Shown here piece by piece: positions 60,093 to 64,000 of a DNA stretch of 64,000 nucleotides. How positions within the stretch are numbered: position 1 is the stretch's first letter; each line of letters begins with the position of its first letter. The notes beneath the pieces were generated by a model, which saw nothing but the letters and a program-made list of their open reading frames with translations, made no database searches and was not told where the DNA came from. The position numbers and the translations under genes are program-made. Origin of the DNA: Rhodoferax sp. U2-2l (lineage in GTDB: Bacteria > Pseudomonadota > Gammaproteobacteria > Burkholderiales > Burkholderiaceae_C); NCBI RefSeq assembly GCF_020594515.1, contig NZ_JAJCTH010000002.1, positions 269,998-333,997 of the forward strand, read 5' to 3'.

Positions 60093-61174
60093 CCGATGTC
60101 AACAAATCCGAAACCGACCTCCTGAGCAAGGCTGCCGATCAGGCAACGCCCGAAGCGGGAGGCACCGCTCCAGCCAGCGCGGTGCCCGTGGCCCCTGCGC
60201 CCGGGCGCACCTTGACGCTGGGCTTGGGTGCAGTGGCCGTGGCCGCGTTGCTGGCGTCGATCCTGTTGTGGCAAAAGGTCAGCAACATACAGCAGCAGCT
60301 GGCGCAGCAAAGTGCCGTGGCCCAGGACAAATCCCAAGAGGCGCAGGCCTTGTCCAAACAGGCGCTGGCGCTGGCCCAGGAAACCGTGGCCCGCGTGGCG
60401 GTGCTGGACGCCCGCCTGAGCGAAGTCGCCCTGCAGCGTGGCCAGCTCGATGAATTGATGCAAAGCCTGTCGCGCTCAAGGGATGAAAACCTGGCGGTGG
60501 ACATTGAGGCCGCGTTGCGGCTGGCACAGCAGCAGGCGGAGCTGACCGGGACCGTCGAGCCGCTCCTGGCCGCCCTGAAAAGCGCTGATCAGCGCGTGGC
60601 GCGCGCCGCCCAACCCCGGCTGGCGCTGCTGCAGCGGGCCTTGGCGCGCGACATCGAGCGCGTCAAATCGGCAGCTGTGAGCGACACCCCGTCCATGCTG
60701 GTCAAACTCGATGAGCTGGTGCGCCTGGCCGACGATCTGCTGCTGGCCAACGCGGTCGGACCGGTCGTGAAAAAGGCGGAGAAACCCCAGACGACCGCCG
60801 CCAAGCCGCTGGAGCAGTGGCAACAGGCATTGCAACAGGTGCTGGGTGAGGCCAGCAATCTGGTGCGCGTGAGCCGCGTGGCGTCGCCCGAGGCCGCCTT
60901 GTTGTCACCCGAGCAGGCTTTTTTTGTCCGTGAGAACTTCAAGCTCAAGCTGCTCAATGCGCGCCTGGGGCTGTTGTCACGCCAGATCGACTCGGCGCGT
61001 GCTGACCTGTTGGTGGCGCAGGACGCGCTGGGCAAGTACTTCGACAGCCAGGCCCGCAGCACCAAAACCGCAACGGCGCTGCTGCAACAGGTGCAGCTGC
61101 AAATGCGGCAGCTGCAGATTCCCCGGGTGGATGACACGCTGGCGGTGTTGGCCACCGCTGCAGCGGGACGCTAA
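60089..61174 (+). CDS. hemX: HemX-like membrane protein (uroporphyrinogen-III C-methyltransferase family name)
   Basis: A 361-residue protein with a Pro/Ala-rich cytoplasmic N-terminus, one membrane helix (about 43-62) and a long helical, coiled-coil periplasmic region (KVSNIQQQLAQQSAVAQDKSQ onwards). AALRLAQQQAELTG and NFKLKLLNARLGLLSRQ are HemX signatures. Despite the database name it has no methyltransferase motifs. A scaffold role with HemY in late heme synthesis is an inference from gene order. Confidence 0.9.
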   Translation: MTDVNKSETDLLSKAADQATPEAGGTAPASAVPVAPAPGRTLTLGLGAVAVAALLASILLWQKVSNIQQQLAQQSAVAQDKSQEAQALSKQALALAQETVARVAVLDARLSEVALQRGQLDELMQSLSRSRDENLAVDIEAALRLAQQQAELTGTVEPLLAALKSADQRVARAAQPRLALLQRALARDIERVKSAAVSDTPSMLVKLDELVRLADDLLLANAVGPVVKKAEKPQTTAAKPLEQWQQALQQVLGEASNLVRVSRVASPEAALLSPEQAFFVRENFKLKLLNARLGLLSRQIDSARADLLVAQDALGKYFDSQARSTKTATALLQQVQLQMRQLQIPRVDDTLAVLATAAAGR

Positions 61175-61177
61175 GCC

Positions 61178-62473
61178 ATGCGACTGACCTTGTGGTTCCT
61201 CGGGCTGTTCGGCATGGCGGTGGCGCTGGCGCTGTTTGCCAGCACCAACCCCGGCACGGTCACCGTGTTCTGGCCGCCGTACCGGGTCGATTTGTCGCTG
61301 AATCTGGTGGTCCTGGTGCTGATCGTGATGTTCGGGCTGGTGCATGTGGCCTTGAAAGGCCTGTCGGCGCTGTTCGCCATCCCGCGGCAGGCGCGCTCCT
61401 GGCGGCTGCGATACCAGGAGCGCCTGATGCATTCGGCCTTGCTGGATGCCCTGTCGCACCTGGTGGCTGGCCGGTTCATCCGTGCCCGCAAGGGGGCTGA
61501 ACAGGTGCTGGCGCGGGAAGCCGCCTTGACGCGTGGCGGCGAAGTCTGGCCCGACGCCCCCCGCCTGCGCGTGCTGGCGCATCTGCTGGCGGCAGAGAGT
61601 GCTCAGGCGTTGCAAGACAAAGCGGCACGTGAAACCCACTTCCAGCAGGCGCTGGCCGAGTCCGCCGCTGCGGACGCCAGTGGCACCCGCGATGGCCTGC
61701 AACTGCGCGCGGTGCGCTGGTCGCTGGAGGACCGCGACCCTGGCGCCGCGTTAAGCTGGCTGGCGCAGTTGCCCTCCGGCGTGGCGCGGCGCACCGTGGC
61801 GCTGCGCCTGCGACTCAAGGTGGCCCGGCTGGCGGGTCAGCATGACCTGGCGCTGGAGACGGCACGCCTGCTGGTCAAACACAAGGCGTTTTCCGAGGCT
61901 GCGGCGCACAGTCTGGTGCGTGCGCTGGCGCTGGAGTACATCCAGACGGCCCAGGAGCCCGAGCGGTTGGCGCAGATCTGGTCGCGGCTGGAATCGGGGG
62001 AGAAAACCGTCCCTGAGGTGGCTACTGCCGCTGCGGGCCGCCTGTTGCGTCTGGGGGGTGACGTCAGCCAGGCGTTTGACTGGTTGCTGCCGGTGTGGGA
62101 GCGTTTGGTGAATCCGTCACAGGGTTTGAGCCAGGACCAGAAAATTGTGCTGGTCCGGATCATGGAGAACGGCTTTTCGGCCGCGGGTGTGACCATCGAT
62201 ACGTCGTGGCTGTCGCGCATTGAACGCGCCCAGCAGGCCGCGCCGGGTGATGCGGCCCTGCAATATCTGGCCGGTGTGGCGTGCCTGCACCTGCAACTGT
62301 GGGGCAAGGCCCAGCAGCTGATTCGTCAGGCGTTGCCACGGTTGGAAGATGCCGGTTTGTTGACCCGCGCCTGGCAGGTCCTGGCGGAATTGGCGCAGCA
62401 ACAGGGGGATGAAGTGCAAGCCATGGCCTCCTGGAAAAGCGCTGCCCAGGTGACGTTGCGACGCAAAGTCTGA
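61178..62473 (+). CDS. hemY: HemY-like TPR membrane protein
   Basis: A 431-residue protein with two N-terminal membrane helices (about 4-21 and 41-63) separated by a short periplasmic loop (NPGTVTVFWPPYRVDLSLN), then a helical TPR-type region. LLDALSHLVAGRFIRARKGAE and ALQYLAGVACLHLQLWGKAQQLI are typical repeats. It starts 3 nt after hemX. This is the proteobacterial HemY, unrelated to the Bacillus oxidase of the same name. Confidence 0.92.
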   Translation: MRLTLWFLGLFGMAVALALFASTNPGTVTVFWPPYRVDLSLNLVVLVLIVMFGLVHVALKGLSALFAIPRQARSWRLRYQERLMHSALLDALSHLVAGRFIRARKGAEQVLAREAALTRGGEVWPDAPRLRVLAHLLAAESAQALQDKAARETHFQQALAESAAADASGTRDGLQLRAVRWSLEDRDPGAALSWLAQLPSGVARRTVALRLRLKVARLAGQHDLALETARLLVKHKAFSEAAAHSLVRALALEYIQTAQEPERLAQIWSRLESGEKTVPEVATAAAGRLLRLGGDVSQAFDWLLPVWERLVNPSQGLSQDQKIVLVRIMENGFSAAGVTIDTSWLSRIERAQQAAPGDAALQYLAGVACLHLQLWGKAQQLIRQALPRLEDAGLLTRAWQVLAELAQQQGDEVQAMASWKSAAQVTLRRKV

Positions 62474-62556
62474 ACGCCGCTGCCAACACGTTCTGACCCG
62501 CTGGCGGTTACGGGCATGGACGTGACTTGGCTGCCTTTCGCGTCTATGATTTGCCT

Positions 62557-63618
62557 ATGAGCACATTCATCGAACACATTGTCAAGCTGACCAATCACCG
62601 TGACCGTGACCTGCTGGAACTCACGCTGTCCAAAGCGCTGATTGACCTGTTGCCGCTGGAGCGCATCGTGGTGGCGCGTGTGGTCCGCGAAGACGGTGTC
62701 GGCCGCTGGCTGGATGTGGCCCGGCTCGATGCCAAGGGCGGCGGCCGTGTGATGGACCCGCAGCGGGTGGACTTCCAGTCGCTGGTCAGGCTGGAGGATG
62801 CGTCTGACCGTTTCAAGTGTTTGCAGAGCCGTCAACTGCTGGAGGTGACCTGGGCCGGGCCGCAGGGGCCGCGCATCACCTTGTTGCCCTTGTTTTCAGA
62901 TTCCCGACAGGAAGATGCCGGTGTGCTGGAGTTGCATTCCGAGGCGTCCCTCAGCCCCGACAGCCTGATGCTGGTGGAGGCACTGCGCCAGATTTACCGC
63001 AACATGTACAGCCTGTTGGAGTACAGCGATCGTGATCCGCTGACCGGGCTACTCAACCGCAAATCACTCGATGACGCGTTTTACAGTGCCGTCCTCGAAG
63101 ATCTGGACGGCAAGGTACCCGACATGGCCGCTGTGGCCGAGCACGAGCGCCGGCATCGCGTGCCTGCCAACTACTGGCTGGGCTTGGCGTCCATCGACAA
63201 CTGTGGCCTGATTCGCGACAAACACGGGCCCGCCTTGGTGGACGATGTCCTGCAGCGCGTTGCGCGGATCATGAGCAGTACTTTCAGAACCTACGACCGG
63301 CTGTATCACTTTGGCGCCGACCAGTTCGGGGTGCTGATGCACTGCCCGGACGAAGCGCTGGTGTTGTCGGCGTTTGAGCGTTTTCGGAACAGTGTCGAGA
63401 AAACGCACTTTCCGCAGGTTGGCCGCGTCACGGTGAGCTGCGGCTTCACCACCGTCAGGGCCGATGATTCCCCTGCCAGCGCCCTGGCCAATACCGAACG
63501 CGCGGTGGATTTCGCCCGCCGTGGCGGGGGCAACAAGGCCTGCAGCCACCCCGGGCTGGTGCGTCGCGGTTTCTTTGGCCCGACACCGCTGCCCGGTGAC
63601 CAGGTCGCTGCCGCCTGA
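62557..63618 (+). CDS. Degenerate GGDEF domain protein
   Basis: A 353-residue protein with an N-terminal sensor-like domain (about 1-150, GAF-like in its ITLLPLFSDSRQEDAGVLELHSE segment) and a C-terminal GGDEF fold. The linker SDRDPLTGLLNRKSLDDAF is standard. The catalytic site reads HFGADQFGVLM, so GGDEF is GADQF (253-257), and the upstream metal region is ASIDNCGLIRDKHGP. Diguanylate cyclase activity is doubtful; it may bind a nucleotide as a sensor. An insertion of about 30 residues (180-206) sits within the domain. Confidence 0.85.
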   Translation: MSTFIEHIVKLTNHRDRDLLELTLSKALIDLLPLERIVVARVVREDGVGRWLDVARLDAKGGGRVMDPQRVDFQSLVRLEDASDRFKCLQSRQLLEVTWAGPQGPRITLLPLFSDSRQEDAGVLELHSEASLSPDSLMLVEALRQIYRNMYSLLEYSDRDPLTGLLNRKSLDDAFYSAVLEDLDGKVPDMAAVAEHERRHRVPANYWLGLASIDNCGLIRDKHGPALVDDVLQRVARIMSSTFRTYDRLYHFGADQFGVLMHCPDEALVLSAFERFRNSVEKTHFPQVGRVTVSCGFTTVRADDSPASALANTERAVDFARRGGGNKACSHPGLVRRGFFGPTPLPGDQVAAA

Positions 63619-63635
63619 GCGGCACAGCGATCATG

Positions 63636-63664
63636 AAAAAAGGGCACCGCAGTGCCCTTTTTTT
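63636..63664 (+). terminator. Rho-independent terminator of the GGDEF gene
   Basis: gggcac (63642-63647) pairs with gtgccc (63652-63657) around a 4-nt loop, extended by six A-T pairs and ending in seven Ts. The flanking A and T runs mean it could work in both directions. Confidence 0.92.
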
Positions 63665-63725
63665 GATCACCCTGACCCGTCCTGCCAGAAGTTGACACAT
63701 TTGCCGTCAAGAAAGGGCAGGTGTG

Positions 63726-64000
63726 ATGGATACAGGAGTGAAGCGCACACAGCGCGACTACACGTTGGCTTTTAAGCTGTCGGTGGTGGAGCAAGTGGAA
63801 AAAGGCGAGTTGACCTACAAAGAGGCGCAAAGCCGGTACGGGATACAAGGTCGCTCAACGGTGTTGACCTGGGTGCGCAAGCATGGTCGCCAAGGATGGG
63901 GACGTGCGGCATCATTGGCGGCCATGCCGATCGATAAAACTCCCAAGCCGTTAACCCCAGAGCAACAGATCAAGGAGCTTGAGGTGCAACTGGCACAAGC
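63726..64000 (+). mobile_element. IS3-type insertion sequence, transposase OrfA start (cut by window edge)
   Basis: The first 91 codons of an OrfA-type transposase: an N-terminal helix-turn-helix region (YTLAFKLSVVEQVEKGELTY, then YGIQGRSTVLTWVRKHG) and the start of a coiled coil (TPEQQIKELEVQLAQA). The gene runs off the right edge; OrfB should follow. The left end of the element probably lies between the GGDEF terminator and the ATG, near 63670-63690 (tgacccgtcctgcc), but cannot be fixed without the right end. Confidence 0.82.

Overview
The window is a contiguous chromosomal stretch of a high-GC betaproteobacterium. Gene content and order point to Burkholderiales, family Comamonadaceae, close to Rhodoferax or Polaromonas. 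Supporting blocks are ispB-rplU-rpmA-obgE-proB-(CNP1)-rppH-proS-transglycosylase, hemA-prfA-prmC-slyX-grxD, hemC-hemD-hemX-hemY, and an aa3/caa3 oxidase operon with the small Burkholderiales accessory genes (DUF2970, DUF2909, small assembly protein). This placement is an inference from gene content; no database search was run. Coding density is high and no gene-free stretch exceeds 300 bases. Long antisense open frames are common here because of the GC bias and were ignored.

Layout: 1-9.0 kb holds a DUF721 fragment, secA, the argJ / AAA+ ATPase / mutT operon, trmL, a compositionally foreign DUF4062 gene, a cupin gene and comF. 9.0-20.9 kb is a BioC-like methyltransferase followed by a respiratory block: a short COX2-like membrane protein, ctaC (with fused cytochrome c), ctaD, a small assembly protein, ctaG, a DUF2970 gene, ctaE, a DUF2909 gene on the other strand, SURF1, a SCO-like thiol protein, a divergent heme-copper oxidase subunit I homologue on the other strand, then ctaA, ctaB and SCO1. 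Together these supply subunits, heme A and copper to a cytochrome c oxidase.

20.9-32.2 kb holds a Bug-type binding protein and rpoH under a perfect CIRCE operator. It continues with a four-gene cluster in which two paralogous membrane proteins flank a MoxR ATPase and a metallopeptidase-like/VWA protein, then an HDOD gene, selD convergent with its usual FAD oxidoreductase partner, a DUF3047 gene and tRNA-Pro(CGG) with its terminator. 32.2-44.4 kb is conserved housekeeping: ispB, ribosomal proteins L21/L27, obgE, proB, rppH, proS, a lytic transglycosylase, grxD, slyX, prmC, prfA and hemA.

44.4-50.0 kb is a complete ugpBAECQ glycerol-3-phosphate/phosphodiester uptake operon with large stem-loops in its spacers. 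50.3-58.2 kb has a 1317-residue fused FAD/Fe-S oxidoreductase, a DUF971 protein, an orphan ORF and ppc. 58.3-63.6 kb is hemCDXY plus a degenerate GGDEF protein with a strong terminator, and the right edge enters an IS3-type insertion sequence.

The least explained items are the paralogue-flanked MoxR/VWA cluster, the COX2-hairpin mini-protein upstream of ctaC, the divergent oxidase subunit with altered copper-ligand spacing, and the foreign DUF4062 gene.
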